From positions 1-64,000 of the forward strand of contig NZ_AFXZ01000038.1 in the NCBI RefSeq assembly GCF_000224335.1: a stretch of 64,000 bases of DNA. The letters run 5' to 3'. The position numbers and the translations under genes were made by a program. Of the stretch, positions 17,822 to 26,110 are shown one piece after another; the first letter of the stretch is position 1; each line of letters opens with the position of its first letter. The DNA is from Bizionia argentinensis JUB59 (GTDB lineage Bacteria; Bacteroidota; Bacteroidia; Flavobacteriales; Flavobacteriaceae). The notes beneath the pieces are model-generated. The model saw nothing but the letters and a program-made list of their open reading frames with translations. It did no database searches and was not told the origin of the DNA.

Positions 17822-17864
17822 GTCGTACATAACATTTGATCATAACCAGCAAACCGCATTAATA

Positions 17865-18320
17865 ATGACCTTCAGAAAAGCAACAGAAAAAGACCTTCCA
17901 TCAATTATTGAAATGATGGCTGACGATATACTCGGAAAGAAAAGAGAAAACTTCCAAAATCCTTTGCCTACTGAATATGTAAAAGCCTTTAAAATAATAG
18001 ATTCTGACGAGAATCAAGAGCTAATTGTTGTAGAAAATGAAAGTTTTGAAGTCATTGGAACTTTACAATTAACTTTCATTCAATATCTGAATTATAGCGG
18101 AGGCATTAGAGCACAAATAGAATCTGTAATAATTAGAAAAGATAAAAGAGGACTCGGAATTGGAAAAAACATGTTTGAATGGGCTATAAATAGAGCTAAA
18201 GAAAAGAATGCCCATTTGTTGCAATTAACGTCTGATAAACAAAGACCCAGAGCCATTAAATTTTACGAAGATTTAGGGTTTACAGCAACTCATGAAGGAA
18301 TGAAAATGCACTTTTATTAA
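17865..18320 (+). CDS. GNAT family N-acetyltransferase
   Basis: A 151-residue single-domain GNAT enzyme. It begins with TFRKATEKDLPSIIEMM. The acetyl-CoA binding motif A is KRGLGIGKNMFEWAINRA near residues 103-120, and motif B is RAIKFYEDLGF followed by a final beta strand. It should transfer an acetyl group from acetyl-CoA to an amine of unknown substrate in the cytoplasm. It stands alone between intergenic gaps. Confidence 0.88.
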   Translation: MTFRKATEKDLPSIIEMMADDILGKKRENFQNPLPTEYVKAFKIIDSDENQELIVVENESFEVIGTLQLTFIQYLNYSGGIRAQIESVIIRKDKRGLGIGKNMFEWAINRAKEKNAHLLQLTSDKQRPRAIKFYEDLGFTATHEGMKMHFY

Positions 18321-18787
18321 AAATCCCTCTTGCAATTGCATAAGTATATTGCCGTTTCTAATAATTTCAGTAGCTTTTTTAGTTTTTGTTTTAATTAAAA
18401 TGATATAATCGGTGAGCTACAAAGCCGTTATTTATACTCATTCATTCTTACGCCTAAATTAGTTTCCAAAAAATCCCCAAATTTGTTATTTATCACAATT
18501 CAGAAGTAATCAATTTCATAATAATTGCTTATTTTGTTACGCAATTAAAAAAGTGAGTGTTTGGTGCTTACCATCTGGTTAGGCCAGATCGCAATTTTCG
18601 CATTCTGCAAAAAAACCGCTAGAATTAACTCGTGGTTTTTAGGATAAAAGCAGCTGTAAAAAATACGGACCCCTCGAATATATAATAGTTAATCGGATAC
18701 ATTCAAATCAAACCAAAAAAAACAACAGAACTATTCTATATAATTGCGACTTAAAAAGCAGTTATGTATGGACAGATTTAAAAGAAA
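18321..18787. other. Intergenic region with one weak hairpin
   Basis: About 467 bases without a gene. The only structure I see is AAAAACCGC (18611-18619) facing GTGGTTTTT (18632-18640), a 9-bp stem with one G-T pair and a T run, perhaps a terminator far from any gene end. I found no recognisable riboswitch or tRNA. Confidence 0.4.
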
Positions 18788-20275
18788 ATGCGCATGAACT
18801 TAACTATTGAAAATATTTTATTAATTGGCTCTTTATTACTTTTCGTGAGCATTGTTGTAGGAAAAACATCTTATAAATTTGGTGTTCCGACCTTATTACT
18901 GTTTTTGGGAATTGGCATGTTAGTAGGTTCTGATGGTATTGGAGATATTTATTTTAACGACCCCGAACGCGCGCAATTTATAGGTATTGTTTCCCTTAAT
19001 TTTATTTTGTTTTCTGGTGGTCTAGATACGAGTTGGAAAGCTGTAAAACCCATTCTCTGGGAAGGGCTTGTTTTATCAACTGTGGGTGTTTTGCTTACGG
19101 CCGTTACGCTTGGTGTTTTTGTTTGGTATGTAACAGACTTCACTATTTACGAAAGTATGTTATTAGGCTCTATTGTGTCATCAACAGATGCAGCAGCAGT
19201 GTTTTCTATTCTGCGTTCAAAGAGTCTTGCCTTAAAAAAGAATTTAAGGCCCACATTGGAGCTGGAAAGCGGTAGTAATGATCCTATGGCTTACGTACTT
19301 ACCATTGCGTTTTTAACCTTGGTAATTAATCAAGATTTAAGCTTATGGTCCATTATTCCCTTTTTTCTTCAACAAATGGTTATTGGCGCCATTGCTGGTT
19401 TAGTCTTAGGACGATTTAGTAAATTTATTATTAACAAAATCAAATTGGGTTTTGAAGGGCTTTATCCAGTTCTGGTAATCGCTTTAATGTTCATAACGTT
19501 TTCTGCAACCGACTTTGTAGGCGGAAATGGATTCCTTGCTATTTACATTTGTGCGGTTTATTTGGGTAATCAAGATCTGATACACAAAAGAGCTATCCTC
19601 CAGTTTTTCGATGGAATGGCTTGGCTCATGCAAATTGTTCTGTTTCTTACTTTAGGGTTACTAGTATATCCTTCCGAAATCGTCCCATATCTAGGTATTG
19701 GACTCCTTATTTCTTTATTTCTAATTTTAGTTGCTAGGCCTGTTAGTGTTCTAATAAGCTTGATGTTTTTTAAAATGAAATTAAGGAGGCGTTTTTATAT
19801 TTCATGGGTTGGCTTAAGAGGTGCCGTTCCAATAGTATTTGCTACCTATCCACTTTTGGCTGGCATTGATAAAGCAGATATGATTTTCAATATCGTATTT
19901 TTTATTTCGGTTACTTCTATCCTGATTCAAGGAACTACCTTGTCGATTGTGGCTAAATGGTTGAAGGTTGGCGTACCTGAAAAATCTAAAAAAGTCAATG
20001 AAATTGATCTTCTCCTTTCTAATCTCCCTAAAGCTTCCATGCAGGAATTCGAAATTACATCGGATTATTGGGCGGTAAATAAGCGAATAGTAGATTTAGA
20101 TTTTCCGGCCTCGGCATTTATAATAATGATTAAGCGTAATGGAACCTATTTACGACCAGGCGGTTCAACAGTAATAGAAGTCAATGATATTTTAATGGTT
20201 ATTGCAGACAGTCAAGAAGATTTTATTGCAGTAAATGGTTCTCTTAATAAAAAGGCTGTTAAACAAAAAGGGTGA
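18788..20275 (+). CDS. CPA1-type potassium/proton antiporter (CvrA/NhaP2-like)
   Basis: A 495-residue protein. Residues 1-390 form about 12 membrane helices of a Na+/H+ exchanger fold, with the early LLFLGIGMLVGSDGIG, the ion-site region VSSTDAAAVFSILRS and LESGSNDPMAYVL (about 130-165), and WVGLRGAVPIVFATYPL near 350. Residues 410-490 form a cytoplasmic TrkA-C-like domain (ITSDYWAVNKRIVDLDFP to VNDILMVIADSQEDF). The combination is typical of NhaP2/CvrA K+/H+ antiporters that regulate cell K+ and volume. A second in-frame ATG at 18794 could be the true start. Confidence 0.9.
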   Translation: MRMNLTIENILLIGSLLLFVSIVVGKTSYKFGVPTLLLFLGIGMLVGSDGIGDIYFNDPERAQFIGIVSLNFILFSGGLDTSWKAVKPILWEGLVLSTVGVLLTAVTLGVFVWYVTDFTIYESMLLGSIVSSTDAAAVFSILRSKSLALKKNLRPTLELESGSNDPMAYVLTIAFLTLVINQDLSLWSIIPFFLQQMVIGAIAGLVLGRFSKFIINKIKLGFEGLYPVLVIALMFITFSATDFVGGNGFLAIYICAVYLGNQDLIHKRAILQFFDGMAWLMQIVLFLTLGLLVYPSEIVPYLGIGLLISLFLILVARPVSVLISLMFFKMKLRRRFYISWVGLRGAVPIVFATYPLLAGIDKADMIFNIVFFISVTSILIQGTTLSIVAKWLKVGVPEKSKKVNEIDLLLSNLPKASMQEFEITSDYWAVNKRIVDLDFPASAFIIMIKRNGTYLRPGGSTVIEVNDILMVIADSQEDFIAVNGSLNKKAVKQKG

Positions 20276-20510
20276 TTTCTAAATAGAAAAAAGATGCTAC
20301 ACACTGTTTTTTACTAGAATATCTCATGATTTAGTACTCTTGTTTTAAGCTGTTCAGTTTATTTGTTTGTGTTCATATTTTTTAAACTATAAGCCGAAAA
20401 CTACCCTCCTTTGAAATAGTTAAATGGGGGCTTTTTCTTATGAGATTAGCTACGCTGAATCTTCGCTTTCTTGTTTTCGCTTTCCTATTGTTTGGTAGAC
20501 AGGAGTTAGG

Positions 20511-21506
20511 TTAATCCAACTTATCCGTCAACTTCTTAAATACCTTTTTAGCATCCTTGCCTTCATATAAAACGGCATATACAGCATCGATAATCGGTGT
20601 TTTTGCTTGGTGCTCTTCATTAAGAAGGTGCGCACTTTTGGCAGCATAATAGCCTTCGGCGACCATATTCATTTCCATCTGTGCGGATTTTACGGTGTAG
20701 CCTTTCCCAATCATATTCCCAAACATGCGATTTCTAGAAAACACGGAATAACCCGTTACTAGTAAATCTCCTAGATACGCGGAGTCATTAATGTTACGTT
20801 TCATTTTATGCATTTTCTTAATAAAACGCTTCATCTCCCGAATGGCATTACTCATCAAAACACTTTGGAAATTATCACCATAACCCAAACCATGAGCTAT
20901 TCCGGCCGCAATGGCATAAATATTTTTAAGCATTACAGCATATTCAGTACCAATAATGTCATCACTAATTTTAGTTTTTATATAATCGCTGGATAATTTA
21001 TCGGCAATTTCTGATGCTTTTTCGGCATCAGCACAAGAAATGGTTAGATAGGATAAACGCTCCAAAGCAACCTCTTCCGCATGACAAGGTCCCGCAATAA
21101 CCGCAATATTTTCAAACGGAATATTGTAAATATCATGAAAATGCTCGCCAACCAGCAAACCGGATTCAGGAATAATACCTTTTACAGCCGAAACAATAAT
21201 TTTTTGAGAAACATCAACTGTTAATTTTTCCAACTCAGTAAACATAAAAGCAGAAGGCACAGCAAAAATGAGCACATCGGCATATTCTGCTATCTCGTTA
21301 ATATCATTACTTAATTTCAGTTGTTCTATTTTAAACTCTACCGAACTTAAATAACTTGGATTATGATTTTCCTTAAGTAAATGCTCTTTGGTGTACACAC
21401 TGCGCATATACCAACCCACTTCTTCTAAATTTTCGGAAAGCATTTTTACAATAGCGGTTGCCCAACTTCCAGATCCGAAAACAGCATACTTTAAAGGTTT
21501 ATTCAT
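20511..21506 (-). CDS. gpsA: Glycerol-3-phosphate dehydrogenase [NAD(P)+]
   Basis: A 331-residue protein of standard GpsA length. The N-terminal Rossmann motif is FGSGSWATAIVKML (residues 9-22). The central SAVKGIIPESGLLVGEHF and VIAGPCHAEEVA, the catalytic-Lys segment MLKNIYAIAAGIAHGLGYGDNFQS, and DLLVTGYSVFSRNRMFG are diagnostic. It reduces dihydroxyacetone phosphate to sn-glycerol-3-phosphate for phospholipid synthesis. It is monocistronic, with a -7 element upstream at 21530-21537. Confidence 0.96.
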   Translation of the reverse strand: MNKPLKYAVFGSGSWATAIVKMLSENLEEVGWYMRSVYTKEHLLKENHNPSYLSSVEFKIEQLKLSNDINEIAEYADVLIFAVPSAFMFTELEKLTVDVSQKIIVSAVKGIIPESGLLVGEHFHDIYNIPFENIAVIAGPCHAEEVALERLSYLTISCADAEKASEIADKLSSDYIKTKISDDIIGTEYAVMLKNIYAIAAGIAHGLGYGDNFQSVLMSNAIREMKRFIKKMHKMKRNINDSAYLGDLLVTGYSVFSRNRMFGNMIGKGYTVKSAQMEMNMVAEGYYAAKSAHLLNEEHQAKTPIIDAVYAVLYEGKDAKKVFKKLTDKLD

Positions 21507-21529
21507 AACTTTTATAGACTTTAGAAAAT

Positions 21530-21537
21530 CAAAAATA
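21530..21537 (-). promoter_or_regulatory. -7 promoter element of gpsA
   Basis: Read on the minus strand this is TATTTTTG, matching TAnnTTTG, 24 bases before the gpsA ATG. Confidence 0.5.
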
Positions 21538-21696
21538 CATAAAATTTTGTGCTTTTGCGAAATTCGTTTGCTTCGCTTTTATCATTTTGGCACGTCTTTT
21601 GAATTCCAAGTATTAATAACTTTAAAATGATTGACTTATAAAATGAGCATGTAAAAGCTTTTATTTGTCAAAAAAATGATTATTAGCGAACGGCAC

Positions 21697-21714
21697 CTGC
21701 CTACTTTGAGGCAG
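21697..21714. repeat. Intergenic palindrome CTGCCT-N6-AGGCAG
   Basis: A perfect 6-bp inverted repeat with the core ACTTTG between gpsA and the next lipoprotein gene. It resembles another family of small flavobacterial interspersed palindromes. Only this copy is seen in the window. Confidence 0.4.
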
Positions 21715-21747
21715 ATGTGACAATTTAAAAATAATAAAAACGAACAC

Positions 21748-22695
21748 ATGAAAACTATAAAACTACTTGTCGCATTTGTAATTACTGCTACACTATTTAC
21801 GGCATGTTATACCGATGAAATTATTGTAGATAATTATAACCCAACACCTGGGCCTTCAATTTCTGTTAATCAGTTATTGAATCGTTATGAACTTTGGTAT
21901 GTGGATATCAATGAAACCGTTGGGTATAACCAAACTGCATTTTTACAAATAGCATTTACTGTATCTTTTAGAAATGGTAAATTATTTGCTAATAATAATT
22001 TGGTAGGATTTGGCGATCAAGGTAATGGTTTCGGTATTCAAACCGGAACTTATGATGCTTATAGCAATGTTCTGGACGTGTATCACCTTGTGGATGGATA
22101 CCAGAGCTTTGATGTGTTCCAAATAAACAAGAACACTATTGAGTTATACAACCCTAATAACGATACCTCGTACTTCTTAAAAGGCTACCAACGTAGTAAT
22201 TTTGATTACGATTATGTTTTTAATGACAATATTCATTATTTCTTACAAGAATATGAAGCTTGGGAAAAAACATATACCAGTCCAACAGGAATTCCAAATG
22301 CCTTTGATGATGAAAACTATTTACAATTTTTATCAGGTGGTAATGATTCTGAATTTAGAAGCTCACAAGATGTTTCTATTTATAACCTTAATAATATTCT
22401 TTGGGATTATACTGGGCTTTACGGCGTAGGAAATATAAATGGAGATCATACTTTAAAAACATTGACTTTGGATTATGATTATTTTAGTAACGAGTATTTT
22501 GAATTGCGCGTAATAAACGATGCTAGAATAGAATTATATCAAACATCGTCTAGAACCGTTTATGAATTTACAGGAAGAGGTTATATTCAGTTTATGAAAA
22601 ATGCCCAAGGCAAACAAAGTAATCAGGTTAAAAGTCGAAAATTTAAAGGAGAAAAACAAGACAACCCACGAGAATCGACTCGTGAAACCATATAG
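21748..22695 (+). CDS. Hypothetical lipoprotein
   Basis: A 315-residue protein with a lipobox (LFTAC, Cys20). The body has two similar halves: NQLLNRYELWYVDINET near residue 47 and HYFLQEYEAWEKTYTSP near residue 168, each followed by strands that include FLQIAFTVSF or NYLQFLSGG. This suggests a duplicated lipocalin-like or nicotinic domain. The last 30 residues are very basic (KSRKFKGEKQDNPRESTRE). I know no function. It is probably anchored to the outer membrane and stands alone. Confidence 0.75.
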   Translation: MKTIKLLVAFVITATLFTACYTDEIIVDNYNPTPGPSISVNQLLNRYELWYVDINETVGYNQTAFLQIAFTVSFRNGKLFANNNLVGFGDQGNGFGIQTGTYDAYSNVLDVYHLVDGYQSFDVFQINKNTIELYNPNNDTSYFLKGYQRSNFDYDYVFNDNIHYFLQEYEAWEKTYTSPTGIPNAFDDENYLQFLSGGNDSEFRSSQDVSIYNLNNILWDYTGLYGVGNINGDHTLKTLTLDYDYFSNEYFELRVINDARIELYQTSSRTVYEFTGRGYIQFMKNAQGKQSNQVKSRKFKGEKQDNPRESTRETI

Positions 22696-22854
22696 TTGAA
22701 TTAGTTAGTTTAGTGTTCAAGAAACTGTTTGATGAGAAATTGTCAAGCAGTTCTTTTTTGTTAAAAAACTCAAAATTTGAGTAAATAGCATGGAGAAATT
22801 TTGTAATTTAAGGCTTCGAAAAATCAATTATTAACACTAAAAAAATAAACAATT

Positions 22855-23358
22855 ATGGGATTATTTTCATTTATTAAAAACGCAGGTGCTAAAGTTTTTG
22901 GAATCGGAAAAACAGATGCAGAAGAAGCAGCCGAAGCTAAGGCAGATGCTTCAGCAGCCAAGTTGAGTCGTGAAAAAGCAGCAGCAAGCCGATTAGAAGA
23001 AACAGTTTCCGATTTAAAGTTAAAGGCTGAAAATCTAAAAGTAACTATTGATGGTGAAAAAGCGACTATTAGTGGTATGGCTCATGATCAAGCAACACGT
23101 GAAAAAATTATATTAGTTGTTGGAAATTCAAACGGTATCTCATCGGTTGATGATCAAATGACGGTAGAGCATAAGGAGCCAGAAGCACAATTTCACACCG
23201 TAGTGAGTGGAGATACTTTAGGTAAAATAGCCAAGAAATTCTACGGAAATGCCACAAAATACCCTGTAATTTTTGAAGCTAATAAGCCAATGTTAAGTCA
23301 TCCAGATAAAATTTATCCAGGTCAGGTATTGCGTATTCCAGCAGAGGATAAAGCTTAA
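22855..23358 (+). CDS. kbp: Kbp-like BON and LysM domain protein
   Basis: A 167-residue protein with no signal peptide. The start [16 protein letters not shown], a BON domain at about 55-105 ([18 protein letters not shown] to [14 protein letters not shown]) and a LysM domain at about 112-165 ([19 protein letters not shown] to [21 protein letters not shown]) match E. coli Kbp (YgaU), a cytoplasmic potassium-binding protein. It has about 18 extra Ala/Glu-rich residues after the first segment. It lies 2.6 kb from the antiporter, with other genes between, so linkage is only suggestive. A terminator follows. Confidence 0.88.
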   Translation: MGLFSFIKNAGAKVFGIGKTDAEEAAEAKADASAAKLSREKAAASRLEETVSDLKLKAENLKVTIDGEKATISGMAHDQATREKIILVVGNSNGISSVDDQMTVEHKEPEAQFHTVVSGDTLGKIAKKFYGNATKYPVIFEANKPMLSHPDKIYPGQVLRIPAEDKA

Positions 23359-23380
23359 AAGCACACAATAAATATAAAGG

Positions 23381-23408
23381 AAGCCAACTATAAGAGTTGG
23401 CTTTTTTT
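23381..23408 (+). terminator. Rho-independent terminator of the Kbp-like gene
   Basis: The 9-bp perfect stem AAGCCAACT / AGTTGGCTT with a five-base loop is followed by seven Ts. Confidence 0.85.
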
Positions 23409-23419
23409 ATGGCTTAAAC

Positions 23420-23839
23420 TTATAATTTTAATTTGTAGTATTTTTCTTCTGAAGGATTTACAGCATCTAAAAACGATTCCAATTCAACCAAGGAATTTTC
23501 ATCAATTAAATGCGCTTTAATAACGAGCGTTTTCCCGGTGGTTTTTAGAGTATAACCATTACCAGTTTTTTCAACATGAGTGATATCTTTAAGCAAAATC
23601 TTTTTAATCAATAAACCGTTTTTTCTAATAAATTTATCTGTAATGGTTACATACTGATATGAAATATCCCAAATAAACTGCGTTAAATATAAAGTGGCTG
23701 CTAATAAAAAACCAAAATTATACCAGTTAATGGAGTAGTTTTCCCATAAGGCTAAAACGGCCAATGCAATCCAAAAAAGAGCCATGAACAAGTTAATGTA
23801 CAATCTTTTTTTCTTGTATTTGATGGTTAAATCTGCCAT
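23420..23839 (-). CDS. Small PH-like membrane protein, copy 3 of a tandem triplet
   Basis: A 139-residue protein starting MADLTIKYKKKRLYINLF. Two membrane helices (about 14-33 and 40-60) are followed by a beta-rich domain: YVTITDKFIRKNG, KKILLKDITHVEKTGNGYTLKT, LVIKAHLIDENSLVELESFL. This looks like a bacterial PH-type domain on a membrane anchor. It is a paralogue of the two genes upstream, 16 bases away. The function is unknown. Position at the tail of the pigment cluster may be coincidental. Confidence 0.75.
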   Translation of the reverse strand: MADLTIKYKKKRLYINLFMALFWIALAVLALWENYSINWYNFGFLLAATLYLTQFIWDISYQYVTITDKFIRKNGLLIKKILLKDITHVEKTGNGYTLKTTGKTLVIKAHLIDENSLVELESFLDAVNPSEEKYYKLKL

Positions 23840-23855
23840 ATAAAAATTAATAAGT

Positions 23856-24263
23856 TTAAATCGAATTTTCTTCTGGAATATCTATATTGCTAAAATAAGA
23901 CTCTAATGAAGCCAAGGAATCTTTATGAACTAAGGCTGTTTTGATAACCAAGTTTTTATCGATAGTTTTAAAGGTATATTCATCCGCGAATTTTTTAAAA
24001 TGTGTTATATCCTTCAAAAGTAATTTCTTTCCGAATAGGAAGTTTTCTTTAATGGAATCTTCGGTAAGCGTTAGATAATGATACTTATAATTCCAAAAGG
24101 CTATTCCTATATATAATAGACCAATTAATATATAGCCTATTCTCATTAAACGAACATGATCATCTTCCCAAATACTAAAAGTAGCTAACCCTGCCAATCC
24201 TGCTCCAAGAAACAGGTAGAGGTATAATCTTTTTTTATTGAATTTTATGATCAAGTCTTCCAT
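23856..24263 (-). CDS. Small PH-like membrane protein, copy 2 of a tandem triplet
   Basis: A 135-residue protein of the same layout as its neighbours: start MEDLIIKFNKKRLYLYLF, two helices, then YLTLTEDSIKENFLFGKKLLLKDITHFKK and LVIKTALVHKDSLASLESYF. The KKLLLKDITH block is nearly identical across the three copies. It lies 17 bases after copy 1 and 16 bases before copy 3, so they should be one transcript. Confidence 0.75.
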   Translation of the reverse strand: MEDLIIKFNKKRLYLYLFLGAGLAGLATFSIWEDDHVRLMRIGYILIGLLYIGIAFWNYKYHYLTLTEDSIKENFLFGKKLLLKDITHFKKFADEYTFKTIDKNLVIKTALVHKDSLASLESYFSNIDIPEENSI

Positions 24264-24280
24264 GTTTTAAAAGTGTAAAT

Positions 24281-24688
24281 TTAAATCGTTTTCACTTCTT
24301 GAGTTTCCAAAGTACCCATAAAAAATAGTAGTTCAATTAACGAATCTTCAGCAATGAGATTTGTTTTAATAACAAGTTCTTTGTCAGCAGTGTTTATGGC
24401 ATAATTGCCTTTAATCTTTTTTACATGGATAATATCTTGCATCAAAATTTTTTTGCCAAATAGGAAATTCTCTTTAATAAAATTCTCTGTCATGGTTAGA
24501 TATTGATATTTTAAATTCCAAATAACCATGCCAACCTGAATAGTTCCGACGGCTATAATTATAATCCGAGACCAGCGTATTCCATCTGAACTCCATAAGC
24601 CATATGCACCCAATGCTATCCACAAACACCCAATGAACAAATTGATATACTGTCTCTTTTTTTGGTATTTAATAATTAAGTCTGCCAT
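24281..24688 (-). CDS. Small PH-like membrane protein, copy 1 of a tandem triplet
   Basis: I place the start at the ATG at 24688 (135 residues, MADLIIKYQKKRQYINLF), because this aligns with both paralogues and lies 22 bases after the AMP ligase stop. An upstream in-frame codon at 24733 would lie inside that gene. Two membrane helices are followed by the shared YLTMTENFIKENFLFGKKILMQDIIHVKK block. It reads on from the AMP ligase gene, so it may share its transcript. Confidence 0.75.
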   Translation of the reverse strand: MADLIIKYQKKRQYINLFIGCLWIALGAYGLWSSDGIRWSRIIIIAVGTIQVGMVIWNLKYQYLTMTENFIKENFLFGKKILMQDIIHVKKIKGNYAINTADKELVIKTNLIAEDSLIELLFFMGTLETQEVKTI

Positions 24689-24710
24689 ATTGGAAGTAAA
24701 TTGTTTATTC

Positions 24711-26006
24711 TTAATCTGTTGGACGTTTATCAATGACCATAACCGGTTTTCTACTCATAGCTGGAAACTGTAATTTTTGGATGACTTTTTTATCATGAAA
24801 TTCAATTTTAGGTGCCACGCGTAATTTGGCTCTAAAGTGATCTTTAATATTGTGAAGTAATTTTTCGGTTGGCGTATCTGTGGCTATTTTTATGCAAATT
24901 TCATCCGTTCCAATACTGTTGTGTGAAATTTCAATAACATAACTATTAACGTCGTTAAAGTTGTTGAGAATATTATCCATTGCTGGCGGATATAATGTGG
25001 TGCCTTTGTATTTAATCATTTGTTTTTTACGGCCAACAACAGGGCCTAATCGCATTGTAGTTCTACCGCAAGTACATGGCCCGTGATGTTCTTGAACCAT
25101 GTCGCCTGTTTTAAAGCGTAAAAGTGGCATGCCTTCAATACCCAAAGTCGTGATTGTTAATTCGCCAACTTGTCCAGTTTCAACTGGATTTTCGGCTTCA
25201 TCCAATATTTCAGTAATAATTAATTCCGGATGATGATGACCACCTTGTTGCGCCTCACATTCATTAAAGGCCGTGTTCATTTCGGTTGATGCATAGGTTG
25301 AGTAAAGCTGAATATCCCATTCATCAGTAATTTTTTGAGATAATGTATTAGGCGAAAAGTCTTGATTCCGCAAGGGCTCACCAATACAAATAGCGCCTTT
25401 TACACCCGATTTATTAATATCAATATCAAGCTGTTTAGCATATTCAATCAACTTTAATAAAAATGACGGCACAACAATTAAATATGTCGGTTTGAATTTT
25501 ATAATAGAATCCCATTGTAATTCTGGAATACCAGCACCAACGCGAATAATACCAGCTCCTAGTTTGCGTGCGCCTAAAAAGTAGGCTAAACCTGCCATAA
25601 AGCGCCTGTCGATCGTTGTCATGAGTTGCATGACATCATTTGCAGTAACGCCGGTACAGGCAAAGGACAAGGCTTCATTATAAGCCAAACGATCTAAATC
25701 ACTATCCGTTAATGCGAAGGTTACAGGATCGCCTAAAGTTCCAGAAGTCGTAACATAATCAATAATTTGATTTCTTGGAACACATAAAAATTCATTATTA
25801 TAAGCTTGTAGCTGATCTTTAGATGTGGTTGGTATTCGTGTTAAGTCTTCCAATGTCTTTATGGAAGAAATGTCAATATTTTTCTTTTTAAAAACTTGCT
25901 GATAATAGCTTGAGTTATCTTGTAAATAACCTAATAACGTTTGAAGTTTTTCTTCTTGAAATGATTTTATGGCTTCCGGGGATGCTTTTTCAATTTCTGG
26001 AATCAT
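24711..26006 (-). CDS. Phenylacetate-CoA-ligase-like AMP ligase of the pigment cluster
   Basis: A 431-residue ANL-superfamily enzyme of PaaK type. The P-loop-like YVTTSGTLGDPVTFALT lies near residue 85, the adenine motif YSTYASTEMNTAFNE near 238, FKTGDMV near 298 and a CxCGR element (CTCGR) near 311; the small C-terminal domain follows. In flexirubin-type clusters this ligase is expected to activate a cinnamate-type starter (p-coumarate) for loading on an ACP. It lies at the far end of the cluster from the lyase. It has its own -7 element upstream. Confidence 0.88.
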   Translation of the reverse strand: MIPEIEKASPEAIKSFQEEKLQTLLGYLQDNSSYYQQVFKKKNIDISSIKTLEDLTRIPTTSKDQLQAYNNEFLCVPRNQIIDYVTTSGTLGDPVTFALTDSDLDRLAYNEALSFACTGVTANDVMQLMTTIDRRFMAGLAYFLGARKLGAGIIRVGAGIPELQWDSIIKFKPTYLIVVPSFLLKLIEYAKQLDIDINKSGVKGAICIGEPLRNQDFSPNTLSQKITDEWDIQLYSTYASTEMNTAFNECEAQQGGHHHPELIITEILDEAENPVETGQVGELTITTLGIEGMPLLRFKTGDMVQEHHGPCTCGRTTMRLGPVVGRKKQMIKYKGTTLYPPAMDNILNNFNDVNSYVIEISHNSIGTDEICIKIATDTPTEKLLHNIKDHFRAKLRVAPKIEFHDKKVIQKLQFPAMSRKPVMVIDKRPTD

Positions 26007-26031
26007 AAGTAGATATGCCTTTGTTAGTGCT

Positions 26032-26039
26032 CAAATGTA
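26032..26039 (-). promoter_or_regulatory. -7 promoter element of the AMP ligase
   Basis: On the minus strand it reads TACATTTG, matching TAnnTTTG, 26 bases before the ATG. The 104-base gap to the C45 gene is one of the largest gaps in the cluster, so a separate transcript from here is plausible. Confidence 0.45.
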
Positions 26040-26110
26040 ACTAAAACAAGGTAGTTAGCCCATAATTATAGTACAAATTAATTAGTAATTATATATTAAT
26101 TTCCGATAAA

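Noticed and set aside
18321-18787. Riboswitch or small RNA upstream of the antiporter
   Set aside because: Only one weak hairpin is visible, and no known riboswitch core could be read by eye.
22855-23358. Cell-wall hydrolase because of the LysM domain
   Set aside because: There is no signal peptide or hydrolase domain, and the whole length matches the cytoplasmic Kbp layout.
23420-24688. CRISPR-like or simple tandem repeat
   Set aside because: The three units are diverged protein-coding paralogues of about 400 bases with different DNA; no short regular repeats and spacers are present anywhere in the window.
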